Assembly (NCBI RefSeq): GCF_024679245.1
Contig: NC_090175.1
Location: 54,807,449 to 54,871,448 of the forward strand
Length of the DNA stretch: 64,000 bases
Source of the DNA: Pseudorasbora parva
Taxonomy: Eukaryota > Chordata > Actinopteri > Cypriniformes > Gobionidae
Direction of reading: 5' to 3'
Numbering within the stretch: the stretch's first letter is position 1; every line of letters starts with the position of its first letter. The position numbers and the translations under genes are program-made. Shown in pieces: positions 22,831-33,759 of this stretch. Below the pieces are notes generated by a model. The model worked only from the letters and a program-made list of their open reading frames with translations, made no database searches and was not told where the DNA came from.

Positions 22831-24725
22831 TATTTATTCAGAGAATCTGGAACAATCTCTGTGCGTAAGGGTCAAGGCTGGAAAACCATACTGGATGCCT
22901 GAGATCTTCGGGCCCTTAGACGGCACTGCATCACATACACGAATGGAAATCACATCATGGGCTCAGGAATACTTCCAGAAAACATTGTCGGTTAACACAA
23001 TCCACAGTGACATTTGTCATTGCCAGCTAAAACTCTATAGATCAAAAAAGAAGCCATATCTATGTTTTCCATTTTGCCACAGTCCATTTTAAATGAGCCT
23101 TGGCACAGAGAAAATGCCTGCACTTCTGGATCATGTAGACAGTTCTGTGGTCAGACGAATTAAAATGTGAAGTTGTTTTGGATAACTGGGACTCCATGTC
23201 ATCCGAACGAAAGTGAACAAGGACAACCCAAGTTGTTATCAGAGCTCAGTTCAGAAGTCAGCATCTCTAAAGGTATGGGGTTGCATGAGTGTGAGTGGCA
23301 TGGACAGCTTACGCATCTGTGCACCATCAATGCTGAAAGGTATATCCAAGTTCTAGAACTACATATGCTCCCATCCAGACGTCGTTGTAAGGGTGGATCG
23401 CCTACAGTGGTTCTGACTGCAGGGTTGCCGAACGACTAAAGAAAAGTTATCAGCGTGATGGTAGAAAACTGTACATTTCTTGTCTATAACCACCCACTTC
23501 AACTTATACCAACGACGGAAATAAGCGCAGTTACAATAGCAAAATATGTGGGAGAGCGTTGCTTTAATGTGACTATATTGTATTGCAATAGGTAGCACTT
23601 CAAAGTCAATACCAAATCAAAACTAGTTAGCAAATCATTTATAATTGAAAGAATTTAATGACAAAATCTGGTTATGGTTACACTTAAAATGGTTACAAAA
23701 AAGATGAATGAGATGATAAAAACTTATACCATTAATCGTACCCAGCATATATGTTACCTGAGAGATAGAAAGTGAGAGAGAAATGGACTGCATTTATAAA
23801 GCGCTTTCAAGAGACCCTATGGCACTCCAAAGCACTTTACATTTTTGACTCACATTCACACACCGATGGCGATGTCGGGAGCAGCTGGGGTTAGGGGTCT
23901 TGCTCATGGACACCTCGACACTTGGTCAGGTGTCCATGAGCAAGAGAGAAAGAGAGAGACAAAAAGACAAAGAGAAGAAGAGAGCAAAGAGAAAAGCCAA
24001 AGAGCAGGCCCCCCAGATCAGAGAGAGCCAGAGAATAAGAGACAGAGTAACAGTTACAATCTTCTTTTATCTATCCCTTGACCATGTGACTGAAACCCTG
24101 AGACATTCAAACTGACCAGTCAGACCAAACTTCCCCCACTGTACTACAGGTGTGGCACCATTTGGCCTACAGGCCCTCAACATCTCTTTGTCTTTAGGAA
24201 TACCAAATGGCCCTGCTGATAAGAGAGAAGGGGTTGAGAACAGTACAACAAATGTCTTTGTACAATTTCAAAAATATAAAATATCTTTGATTATTTTCAA
24301 TTCTTTCATCGTCTCTTTCAGAAAAGACCTTGCATTTTCCAACATGAAAATGCTAGACCACATACTGCATCAATTACAACATCATGGCTGCGTAGAAGAA
24401 AGATCTGGGTACTGAAATGGCCAGCCTGCAGTCCAAATCTTTCACACATAGAAAACATTTGCTGCATCATAAAGAGGAAGATGCGACAAAGAAGACCTAA
24501 AACAGTTGAGCAACTAAAAGCCTGTATTAGACAAGAATGGGACAACATTCCTATTCCTAAACTTGAGCAACTTTTCTACTCAGTCCCCAGGCGTTTGCAG
24601 ACTGTTATAAAAAGAAGAGGGGATGCCACACAGTGGTAAATATGGCATTGTTCCAACTTTTTTAAGGTGTGTTGATGCCATGAAATTTAAAATCATCAAA
24701 TGTTTCCCTTAAAATGATAATCTAG
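22831..24725 (+). pseudogene. Tc1-like transposase remnant (family E), split
   Basis: A plus-strand Tc1-like transposase is preserved in two parts, 22831-23385 and 24309-24725, separated by a 923-bp insertion. The first part covers the N-terminal region (GTISVRKGQGWKT-like) through the WSDE-type first catalytic segment (TTCTGTGGTCAGACGAATTA near 23147). It has several deletions and breaks. The second part holds the C terminus: WPACSPNLSHIEN with the third acidic residue, then RQEWDNIPIPKLEQ and RRLQTVIKRRGDATQW with its stop near 24640. The aspartate-bearing QHDNA motif is replaced by sequence reading QHENA. Frameshifts and lost residues make it inactive. A short conserved 3' untranslated tail follows. 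Confidence 0.82.
23386..24308. mobile_element. TG...CA insertion with 4-bp target duplication
   Basis: The insert begins TGTAAGGGTGG and ends TTCTTTCA. TCGT lies directly on both sides (23382-23385 and 24309-24312). Removing one TCGT restores the Tc1-like sequence CCAGACGTCGTCTCTTTC. TG...CA ends and a 4-bp duplication fit a solo LTR of 923 bp. The interior also carries a fragment resembling a fish LINE 3' end (GGACTGCATTTATAAAGCGC, 23784) and an AG-rich stretch. No gag or pol was seen, and I do not recognise the family. Confidence 0.5.
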
Positions 24726-25175
24726 TTGCTATTTACTCTAAGTGCAAATAGCGATAGATGCTTACACCAAGTGTTAATAGCAACTAGACTCTATTTACAC
24801 TCTGTCACAGTAGATGATATTTACACAGTGCAAACAGCTGTAGATTCTTTTTAATGAGTCAAAATAGTGATATATTCTATTTACACCATATAAAAGTAGC
24901 AGTTCTTTGCCATATAAATAGTAATTACATGTAATTTATACTTTATTTTTGATTTTATATTCAAAACCGTGTTTATCGTGACAAAACAGTGATCTGTTAG
25001 CCATGCATATACTTTACTGATTGCGCCACTGAGGACATTAAACTACAGGAGTGTTTTTTTTGTTTTTTTTTAATGTATCTTGTTCGGCACAGTCAGGCAT
25101 TGTTAGGCGAAGCTAGTGCGAATAGCACATTCCAACAATGCATGCTATTTGCACTTGGTGTGAATAGACACTCTG
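24720..25175. mobile_element. Inverted-repeat element (TTTGCACTTAGTGTAAATAG words)
   Basis: The left TTGCTATTTACTCTAAGTGC and right TGCTATTTGCACTTGGTG are related terminal blocks. TATTTACAC words recur inside. The exact borders are uncertain because the left part merges with the preceding Tc1 tail. Confidence 0.5.
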
Positions 25176-25264
25176 AAATTGTATTACTTCCCAACTAGCA
25201 TTAGACCTAGAATTTCTTTATGCTTTATCAAAATAAAAATAAATGATCACGCCCCAATGTTTAA

Positions 25265-26262
25265 AGGTACGTTCACACCAAATGCGAATAGGGCTTCTGG
25301 AGCTAATTATTTCCATGTTAAGTCAATGGAAAGGCGTGTTGACGCGCGTCTGGAGGTCTTGCGGCATGATAGGCGCGTTTAGTGCCGCGCAATGGACGTG
25401 ATTCCGCCTCATTCGTGCGTCAAGTTCACGCGAATAACGCGAATTTGAAGCGATCTGAGCGTCTTGCGCGATACGTGCTAGTGGTGCTTTTTGTGCAATC
25501 ACTCGTTTGAAGCAAATTCGCGTCTACGCCCGAGTTGAAAAATTTGAACTTTGGCGTCAAGTCGCACTGCGTTAACCAATGAGGAGCCTGCTTGCTGCTG
25601 CCATGTGATGAGAAACCCTGCATATAATTTAAAAAATACTGATATTTTGTCACTAAATGTAGTTTTAATGCTTTTCAATTGATAATGTAGTTATTTAAAG
25701 CTAAAATATGTGGTTTACCTAGGATGTGTTACTCATAGACAGAGCCTATTTAAAAATAACACTCTTGCATTTTTGGAGTTGTGAGATCCAGGCGATCTCC
25801 GGGTGCTCAGCGCTCGTTAACCCCAGCGAGAGCAGCCTTTCCTCGGCAAAACCTTCTGGCATTTGCCGCTGGCTCAAATGTCTATGAGGTGGTTAAACAT
25901 GACAAATACTTCGTCTTGTGTACATCTAATGGGCGATCTTTGGTCCAATTAATCTGTTGTTGCCTACCAAATCATTTTGACTGAGGGCAAAGTGAAGTTT
26001 CATAACTTTATATTTTATTGAAATATGCATGAAGTGAAGATTAATCCAGGTAGTGCGTGCGTGGGCTGAACCATGTGTGGCTGTTAATGCTTAATATATT
26101 TCACCTGGAGCGCCTTTAACGCGCGTCTATTTCGCTTCAAATGCTCGATTTCTACGCGTGTCCAGTTAGCTGCGGACGCGCAAATGGATTTAAAATTTTC
26201 TTGCGTCAAACTAGACACGGTAGACAAGATTTTGACGCTCAATTCGTGTTTGGTGTAAGCGT
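25265..26262. mobile_element. Inverted-repeat element (TTCACACCAAATGCG ends)
   Basis: Left ACGTTCACACCAAATGCGAA and right TTCGTGTTTGGTGTAAGCGT are inverted copies, about 1 kb apart. The arms are rich in CG words (GACGCGCGTCT, AACGCGCGTCTATTTCGC). The form resembles hAT-like non-autonomous elements of fish. No target duplication was resolved. Confidence 0.65.
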
Positions 26263-27499
26263 AGCGTAAGACAGGGTTACGGCCTTGCTTTAAATCCCCT
26301 AAAGTGCCAAATATATTACAGGGAAATAAAAAATAAGAATAGGAAAAGGATGATGCGAAATCCTGGTTTCTGAGTTTCACATTGTGATATTGATTAGCGC
26401 CGCATCTGAAGAAAAAGACTTTCCTTGTTTCACTGAGGAGAAACTCTGTTACTATGGTGACCTAAAATCATTATAATTTATGAACTGGTCATTTCACCAT
26501 GGATGCCAAATGAAAAGCCGGACAAACAATACTGAATTAATGAAGGAATAATGGCAAAAATGGGGCAGATTTGATTAAGTCTGAACAGTTGGACACAGGG
26601 AAACTGGTTGAAAGTTGGCAATAATGTGTTTGGCTTTGTATGAAACCAGCTCTAATTCCTCAATAACAACATTAAATCAATACCTCAGGCAACAAATACA
26701 GCCTCCGCTGATCTTAAAATCAACTGTAGAGTCAATGAATGCCTCATAGCATTTACTTTATGAAAAACCACATCCACCTAAAAAATATCCACCTAATATA
26801 TCCTAATTGCTAAAGTAAACAACAGCAGCTATCCTACTTTCTTCAATTGACATGCACAATTATGAATAATGACTGAAATGTAAACATGCTCTGTGATCCG
26901 AGGCGCCCCTAGAACATAGTCATTATAGCAATATTAAATTAATATTAAAAACCATAATCTATGTGCTCATGTACGTCTAAGAAAAGCGTGTGCTCCTCAT
27001 GCTAATGTGGCTGTGCATGAACTTCCAATCTTGGCAAGGTTTTAACGTTGTGGATGTTAACAGGCGGGACAAAAATTGGATTTGTGTCAAAATATTGGAT
27101 TTGCGGAGTGTAAATGCAGCCTAATGGACCTTCTGCTCTCTATTAGGTCATTAATATTAATCAAACAAAAATATTGACATGAAACACAGGAAAAGGCTGG
27201 ATGACATTTCATATTTTGCTTCTTAGTCGAACTCCAAATGCAATGAATCTTTTCTATATTAAATGATTAGTTTGTGAATGCTAAGCAAATATTATTAGTT
27301 TAATTTAACATACTTTTGTTAGTTCTGTTTCTGAATATTAACATGATATACAGCAGAAAGCAAGTCTTTAATTGGCATTACTTTTTTTCTATCATATTCT
27401 TAAGAAAATAAGTAAGAAATAATTGCTGATGGGCTTTTGTAGTATTATTCTATCAGGGAAAATAATACACACCTGAGTACAGGGGTAATGCTGTCACAA
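26263..27499. other. No recognised feature
   Basis: A+T-rich, unique-looking DNA with no supported ORF or repeat. Confidence 0.45.
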
Positions 27500-27816
27500 C
27501 GTTCTCTCTGTCTGGGATTGCGGTATATTCTCGGGTTTTCTCCGATCAAATTTTAACCGGTCCAATCAGCGAACAGAAGGAGTGGCTGAGAATGATGATG
27601 TTGATGTTGTGTATTACAATCTAGTGTTTGAGATGACATACGTCATGACCCAACGTTAGAGATTGGTTATGGAGGATCCAGATAGCTCTGGGCAGATACA
27701 ATAGTTTTAAACTTCAACAGAGTTCCCGCCTTCAAGGATGTTAAGGCTTGTCAAATGAGAGTATCCAGACTCTCCGTACAAATGAAATGAACGAGAGTCT
27801 GGTAGGACCAGGCTAA
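27500..27816. mobile_element. hAT-like element, right-end fragment
   Basis: The right terminus reads GAGTCTGGTAGGACCAGGCT. Its inverse resembles the AGCCTGaCAAGCCAGACCC-type end of the element at 41680. Upstream are CCAATCAGCGAACAG and ACTTCAACAGAGTTCCCGCC words. The left end was not found. Confidence 0.5.
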
Positions 27817-28379
27817 AAAAATAACTTTCATGCCTCAAAAATGAATCTTTGTCAAGTATGACTCAGCAGCTCGTCCTTCGGCAGGCAGAGAAGGATCTCA
27901 CTCTTCCTTATCATTTCTGATTGGTGTAATTTAAAATGTTACAATTGCCCCCCGTCTCCCCTATTACAAGTTTTCTAAAATGTTATGTTTAAATGTGCAA
28001 ATTAGGCATTATCTAATTAAATATGCACTAATTTGCATACATTTCCAGGACATAAACACTGGATAAAGCAAGATTCAAATTCTTTTTTGAATTATCAGTG
28101 TATCTGTAAGGGTCTCTTTTAATCAGTCCATACATTAGAAAATACTGTCCATAACCAGATGATACAAAAATCATATACCATATTTTTTAGGAGAATAATG
28201 TTATATAAATCAGTTGAATGATACATCATGAACAAATCCCTCTGTATAAACCTTTAAACATTAGATTTGGAGAATATAACTGTAAAGTTTAGTTGCTGAA
28301 GTGGAGATTTCTGACTGAAAAACGACTTTATGTATTAAAACTAAAACTAAAAAGCAAAATCTCAAAGTGTCTTGCCTTA
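27817..28379. other. No recognised feature
   Basis: A+T-rich sequence without a nameable element. Confidence 0.45.
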
Positions 28380-28475
28380 ACCCTTGTATGGTGTTCGGGT
28401 CTGTTGGACCCGTTTTCTTTTTTTATTGAAAGAAAAATGATATGATTAATGATTTTTTTTTCAAAATGAGACTCA
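28380..28475. mobile_element. Possible MITE left tip
   Basis: TTAACCCTTGTATGGTGTTC followed by GGGTCTGTTGGACCCG (a short palindrome) is a repeat start I recall from cyprinids. No right end was found. Confidence 0.35.
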
Positions 28476-28544
28476 TTGGCCTTGGCTCCTTTTCTGTGAG
28501 GAATATATATCAGAACACATTTTCAATAACCACACACTGTACAC

Positions 28545-28755
28545 TGTAATACCACTAACAAGGCTCAAAAAGCCACAAACATAGTAGCATAATGAGGGTC
28601 CCTACATGCAAACCGAAGCATTGAGAACTGTGTAAGTGTACAAACAGTTTAATAAGAAGATACTCTATAAAGACAGTTCATTACGCGTTTTCAGACCGGA
28701 GCCACCTTGGAAAAGAGTCTCGACCAGTCGAGCCACGAACACTGTGCTAAGTGTG
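28545..28755. mobile_element. Fragment of the 7931-type long-TIR element
   Basis: CACTAACAAGGCTC, GTAGCATAATGAGGGTCCC, ACATGCAAACCGAAGCATTG, ACAGTTTAATAAGAAGA and CTCGAC follow the order of the left arm at 8120-8300. Both termini are missing. Confidence 0.72.
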
Positions 28756-28771
28756 TTCTGGTCGAAAGGAA

Positions 28772-28876
28772 TTAAAGGGTTACTTCAGCGATTATCATAT
28801 GGCTTTGTATCAGTAGAAACCCTGGAGTATATTCGAATGATCGTGTCCCCTGTAATTTTTTATTCATGTGCCTGCT
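28772..28876. mobile_element. TTAA-type MITE left tip
   Basis: TTAA precedes AGGGTTACTTCAGCGATTAT, then TATGGCTTTGTATCAGTAGA. It looks like a further TTAA-element start cut off by the foldback element at 28880. Confidence 0.42.
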
Positions 28877-28916
28877 AATCTGTAATCAGAATCAGAATGA
28901 CTTCCCGTCCCTCTTT

Positions 28917-29626
28917 GGCCCTATTTATACTGCATGGTTCAAGTGACCCAATTCTGATTTTTCCCTCTCATGTGGCACAGATCGGATATGACGTGAACGT
29001 GTAAGCAGTAAAAAAATGAATGGATTCCGATATCCTCAAATCGGATTCAGGCCTCACTCATATGTGGTAATAAATCCGATACGATTTGGATGCATGCATT
29101 AGCGTCTGCCATGTAAGCGGTCAAATCGGATATTCCCCAGTAAATGCGAGTCCTACGTCATTGAAAAAAGGACGGAGGCGAATGACGTCAACTCAGGTGG
29201 ACACAAACTGCGATCAAGGGCCAGTGTTGCCAAGTCTGCGGTTTTCATGCGGATTTGGGCTACTTAAACACAGTTTGAGTTGCAATTGGGCGGGTTTTGT
29301 TGTGAAAACTTGGCAACCCTGTCAAGGGCTCTCCTCTTTTTCTCTGCCTTAGGAGAGAAATGTTTTGCCGACCTTTAAAGATGTGTGGAACAGTGCAGAC
29401 AGCAAAACATTGTGCAATCATTTTGTCTGCGTCCATTGCATATCGCGCTGTTTTACTTTCTTTCACCGGTTAAGAACGTCTTGGGCTGTTTCGCCAGTGT
29501 ACAGTGTAAATGCAAATATCAGATACGGGTCGCTTTTGAAAAGATGACGTGAGCGGGTCGTCAAAAAAAACCGATATAGTCACCAAATCGGAATTGTGCA
29601 TCAAGACCTGCAGTGTAAATGCAGCC
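28917..29626. mobile_element. Middle TIR element with 3-bp duplication
   Basis: Its ends are GGCCCTATTTATACTGCA and the inverse of GGCTGCATTTACACTGCA. TTT flanks both sides (28914-28916 and 29627-29629). A 3-bp duplication fits PIF/Harbinger-type insertion, though TTT is not its usual TWA. TCGGATT words recur inside. It carries its own insertion at 29222. Confidence 0.65.
29222..29321. mobile_element. 100-bp hAT-like MITE with 8-bp duplication
   Basis: It begins CAGTGTTGCCAAGTC and ends GACTTGG-related ACTTGGCAACCCTG, inverted copies. TCAAGGGC is repeated exactly on both sides (29214-29221 and 29322-29329). CAGTG-type ends and an 8-bp duplication are the hallmarks of hAT elements. Confidence 0.85.
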
Positions 29627-29803
29627 TTTGAGAATCTGTTCTCTTCTCTGATGAAAAGGGCGAGGCTTAATTTTGTCCAATGGGAATTGATTGGTTGTGG
29701 TTTGCTATTGGCTGATCTCCTGTGAGTCACAGGTGGCCCCGCCCTCGTCATCAGAGAAGAGAACAGATGCTCGAAGAGGGACGGGAAGTTATTCTGATTT
29801 TAT

Positions 29804-30764
29804 TCTACATTTGCTCTTGTTTGAGAAGCCCTTCCACTCAGATATACTTCACTATAGGAAAAAAAAGACTATAAACTTCCAATGCATGCCGACTGTAAGG
29901 GAACATGACAAGTTTAGAAATAAAATAGTTAATATTTAAATGAATGTTCAACTTTTTAAAATAAACTGTTGTGCTAAAGCATGCAATTCCACTAGTACTT
30001 AAAGCTGAATAGCCACTGATACCACACAATCTCGAGACTGCCAATATGAGCACGAGAAATTGGCCAGAATCTCTCCACATCAGCTCCTTAAACAGAATCT
30101 ATAGCTGAGCTCATTTCAGCCGCGCGCAGTGCAGATTGACAGGTGCATTGTGTGAGGTATTGGGATCCCGTCAAGGGCACTAGAAGGGACAACACTGACC
30201 TGCGGAGGATACCTGCACTCTCAGCATCTCTCTGCTGAAACTAGCCTGTTATCAGTGGCACGCAAGTCATAGCAAGACACAGCGTTAGCACTTACATGCT
30301 GACGCCGAGATGTTAGTGCTGTGGAGATATGGGCATCCATACAAAACAGGGCAGGACACACAGGAGGAAGAAAGAGACAACTGGTCATTTTTGTCACTTT
30401 CAAAAACCAAAGTCAGACGCATGCTGCAATTTATTCTGCATTGAAGCTCATTTAAATTATGGCGCAGCGATCCATTCTGCAAACGACCTTGAAAAATTTG
30501 CATAACCTGTTATTTTTGTGCTTAGAGTTTCCCTCCTTCCAGAAGTAATATTTCATATGCATAATAAAGTGGAGTTTGCATAGACCTTGTTGTTCTTTCT
30601 TCGCTGTATTATTAAGGCATGATGAGGCAGCAGCGTAAAGCGTATCAGTGTACAATATGCATAATATAATAATACATATTTAATGACTACAGAAAGCCAA
30701 AAGGGTCAAAGGGTTTTTTAGGCATCAGCTTTCAAAACTTTGATGTCACGATTTTTCAAATAAA
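29804..30764. other. No recognised feature
   Basis: Non-repetitive sequence with only short unsupported ORFs. Confidence 0.45.
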
Positions 30765-31030
30765 TTATCCTTTTTTTTCAGCAAGGATGCATTTAATTAA
30801 TCAAAGAGTGACTGTAAAGACATGTATAATGTGACAGGTGTTCTATTTCAAATAAAAGCTGTATTTTGTTTGTTTTATTTTCTATTCATCAAAGAATCAT
30901 GTTTAAAAAAAAAATTCTACAGAAATACGAAGCATCACAACTGTTTTCAACATTTATATTAATCATAAATGTCTCTTGAGCATCAAATCAGCATATGAGA
31001 ATGATTTGTGAAGGATCATGTGACACTGAA
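30765..31030 (-). mobile_element. Dispersed fish repeat, copy 4 (minus strand)
   Basis: CAGCAAGGATGCATTTAATT, AACTGTTTTCAACATTTATA, GCATATGAGAATGATTTGTG, GATCATGTGACACTGAAGAC and GGAATGATG are family words seen at 5.57 kb and 22.01 kb. The tail words lie in reverse complement relative to copy 1, whereas the head word is direct. The copy may therefore be chimeric or palindromic. Confidence 0.5.
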
Positions 31031-31159
31031 GACTGGAGGAATGATGATGAATCACGGGAATAAATGACATTTTACACTTTATTCAAATAGTAAAACACCT
31101 ATTTTAACTAACAGTAGAGTCCTCAAACATATTTAAAAAAAGCATACCAACCCCCAAAC

Positions 31160-31762
31160 CAACACAGTCTCACCCCTACTCGTCAAATGTTGCCGAACGG
31201 TCAAGGGACTCTGACGTCAGCTGTTGACGCACAGGGTACCCCTAAATCGCCATTTTTCGACGTACTGGGTAATCCACTGATTTCAATGAGAAACCTAGGA
31301 CGTCATAAACAGACGTGTTGGGCATGTGCATGTTATCGTCATGATGGAATTTATTGGGTTATAATTTTTCCATTATGACATGTTGGAGTGTGATTCTCAA
31401 TTTAATCAGCCAGCATAATTGTATTTACATTTATTTACGCTATGATACACGTTTGAAACAGTAGTCAAACCCCACCCCGCCCTAAACCTACCCATTTGCG
31501 TATTATATGATATAAAACACAGGCTGTAACAGACAACAGGCACACTTTATTGAAAAAGTCCAACTATTCCGAGGCCAAACGATTGAATTGTGCGAAGAAA
31601 AGACCCAAAAGCAATCACCGTCTCTATCCGCGGCGCGCGGCGCGCGGCCCGCGCCCGTGCGTCACACTGAAGACGCCACAGGTAGACCCCTCGGCGTCAC
31701 GCGATGGACGAACTGGGAACCCAATTGCTTTCAGTGGGAAACCTTTGGCGTCAACATTAGAC
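31160..31762 (+). repeat. Left arm of the foldback element
   Basis: 603 bp, inverted relative to 33760-34355. It includes a GC-rich stretch near 31632-31660, where a 7-bp unit is present once more than in the right arm. Confidence 0.95.
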
Positions 31763-31852
31763 GGCAATTCTATCGGTATGAAATCGCGCTGAAGAAGTCT
31801 CATTCAGAACACATCGCGATGTTTGGCATCAGATCACGTGTGCCACATGTTG
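31763..31852 (+). other. Exon-like segment A in the foldback element
   Basis: The frame is open from the left arm through ALKKSHSEHIAMFGIRSRVP to HVG. A good donor (GTGAGT) starts at 31853. An ATG at 31819 could begin a peptide MFGIRSRVPHV. The product is not recognised. Confidence 0.3.
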
Positions 31853-32337
31853 GTGAGTAGTCATACATATTATGTCCTAATATTTGATATAAAGTATTTT
31901 CTGCTTGTCGTTATCGATCATGTTCAGTCACTGCATTGTATCTGTCATCATCTCCACTGAGGCTTTGCATTTCTTTGCTTTCTAAATAAACACACCTTGC
32001 TAATAGGGTAATTTAACACTGTCACGTGACGTGCTATAGACCTTTAAACAGTTGTTAATATTTAATAATAATTACTAGTGTAGTTCCAACGTGGCATTTG
32101 TAGTAGAAGCACAATAAAAAAAAAAAACAACACTTGCCATGCGTTTACCACAGTATTGGTAGTTTTAATGTGATATTTGTTGTAAATAAACAGTAGCCAC
32201 AACAATTACCATGCTTTAAATGCATTTTAATGTAAAATCCAAATATTGTTATTTAAATAGTATACTTTATAATGCTATATATTATATATTATGACTTTTT
32301 TCTCTCTTTCTTTTTTTTTTTTTTTTTACCTGAAAAG

Positions 32338-32430
32338 ACCAAAAGGGCCTCTCAGACTCAGTCAACCCATTCTTGTTTGTGGAGAAGTAACGGAGAAAAC
32401 CGAAAGCTGCAACAGCAAATATTTGTAATG
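32338..32430 (+). other. Exon-like segment B in the foldback element
   Basis: A long polypyrimidine tract followed by AAAAG (32337) precedes 93 bases that end at a GTATGT donor (32431). One frame is fully open (TKRASQTQSTHSCLWRSNGE and onward). However, the phase from segment A would select a frame with a stop. Alternative AG acceptors exist within the first 20 bases. Confidence 0.28.
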
Positions 32431-32594
32431 GTATGTATGAGTTGGTTTGAACCCTTTATCAAACATTTTATTTAGCATTTGTTGTTACTTATTCTTACAA
32501 ATCCTATAGCTCAATCAGTAAGAACATATTCCCAAAGTCTTAATAATTCACAAGATTTAACAAGTTGTCAAATTCGTATGATTCTCGTACATAT

Positions 32595-32674
32595 AGCTCT
32601 GAAAAAAATTAAGAGACCACTTAACATGGATTTCTAAATGTTAAGTGGTCTCTTAATTTTTTTTCCCAGAGCTG
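32595..32674. mobile_element. Short palindromic Tc1-type MITE, copy 2
   Basis: AGCTCTGAAAAAAATTAAGA and ACCACTTAACAT are mirrored by ATGTTAAGTGGTCTCTTAA and CAGAGCT. It is flanked by TA. The copy is nearly perfect and therefore young, and it sits in the space between exon-like segments B and C. Confidence 0.88.
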
Positions 32675-33045
32675 TATTTGTATATGAAGAGTTTAGATGC
32701 AAAAGCCTCAAAAAGCCACTTCGGTCACATGACATCAGATATTCGATTATTTTTTCTTAATCAGATCAGTTGCAATGTTTATAACGTCCCGTTTGCATGT
32801 AAATAATTTATGTGATCACAAAATCAAGTGAGTTATCTACATTTTCAAACAAATTCATATGATATAGCTTGCTATTATATACTTTTAATAATGGGAATGC
32901 ACACATATCTGTGAACTTACTAAATAAATGTATTTAACATTACATTTACGTGTATTTACGTTTTTTTACAGCAAGAAACAGTTATGTATGAACTCACAAC
33001 TTGCATGCAATGTAATACAATTTCCTCTTTCTTTCTGTCTTGCAG

Positions 33046-33188
33046 GATTACTTGCAGATTACTTTTATTTATTTATTTTTGTTTAAAAGATCTCTACAAT
33101 ATCAAACTCAACAGCTCTTTTAAGAGTCAACCCTCACAAGAGCTTCTAGTGATTCTCAGCGAATCCTGCCGTAATCAGCCCTTCACAG
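33046..33188 (+). other. Exon-like segment C in the foldback element
   Basis: The acceptor CTTTCTGTCTTGCAG ends at 33045 and a GTAAAG donor starts at 33189. The open frame reads DLYNIKLNSSFKSQPSQELL and continues VILSESCRNQPFT, which looks more protein-like than the surrounding DNA. A second possible acceptor lies at TTTAAAAG before 33090. The product is not recognised. Confidence 0.33.
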
Positions 33189-33372
33189 GTAAAGTTGAAT
33201 ATTATCAGTATCAGTATATATACTAAAGTATATACAGTTTTAATATATATACTCATCGAATGCTCACCTTAATCTTATGATAAATTAACTTTATTGTAAC
33301 TCTCTTAATTTATATGTTTTAAAAACAATAGTATTTGCTTCACAGAGTAAGTGAGACTTTCTTGTTTTACAG

Positions 33373-33494
33373 AAGAGAAGAAAGACCAGACCTTATATCG
33401 AAGCAAGCTAAGAAAATAAGTCATTTGTTTAGGGTGAGGAAGGAAGATGGACATCTTGTGCCCGAAGAAGACAGAAAAGTGCGCAAGTCCATTG
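33373..33494 (+). other. Exon-like segment D in the foldback element
   Basis: The acceptor TTTCTTGTTTTACAG ends at 33372 and a GTATGT donor starts at 33495. An open, highly charged frame reads PDLISKQAKKISHLFRVRKE then DGHLVPEEDRKVRKSIG. Joining phase-correctly to segment C would need a downstream AG acceptor (AAGAG, 33377) instead of the first. The family is not recognised. Confidence 0.33.
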
Positions 33495-33759
33495 GTATGT
33501 CTTGTATTGAAGCAATGCTGTAATATGTAGTACAAAATTTGATGTTGATCTCTCAAAGGACTATTCATTTCAACAGTGATCATTCTTTCTACTCTGATAA
33601 AATACGTACCATTATTTATGTCTAAATCTTTTAATAACTCCTAAAATAAGCAAATGAGGTTCTGGTTCTTGGATTTATTTAAAATGGTAAATATTTGTTT
33701 TCCCTTTTTGATACAATTATTATTACACTTTTGGCCTTCAGTTCTTAAAAACTGCACCG

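Larger units (their letters stand above)
28880..29803. mobile_element. Outer foldback element of a three-level nest
   Basis: The left arm CAGAATGACTTCCCGTCCCT (28889 on) pairs with AGGGACGGGAAGTTATTCTG (29777 on). After removing the insert 28917-29626, the arm continues as GAGAATCTGTTCTCTTCTCT and pairs with AGAGAAGAGAACAGATGCTC. The loop is about 70 bp. No ORF is present. Confidence 0.75.

Noticed and set aside
31632..31700. CpG island or host promoter
   Set aside because: The CG-rich tract is part of the repeated arm and recurs inverted at 33850-33890.
31550..31860. 80- and 90-codon ORFs starting MKKSNY and MCEEKT
   Set aside because: Mostly the foldback arm; the same frames appear in the right arm on the other strand, so they reflect GC-rich arm sequence. 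Only the part beyond 31763 is kept as an exon-like segment.
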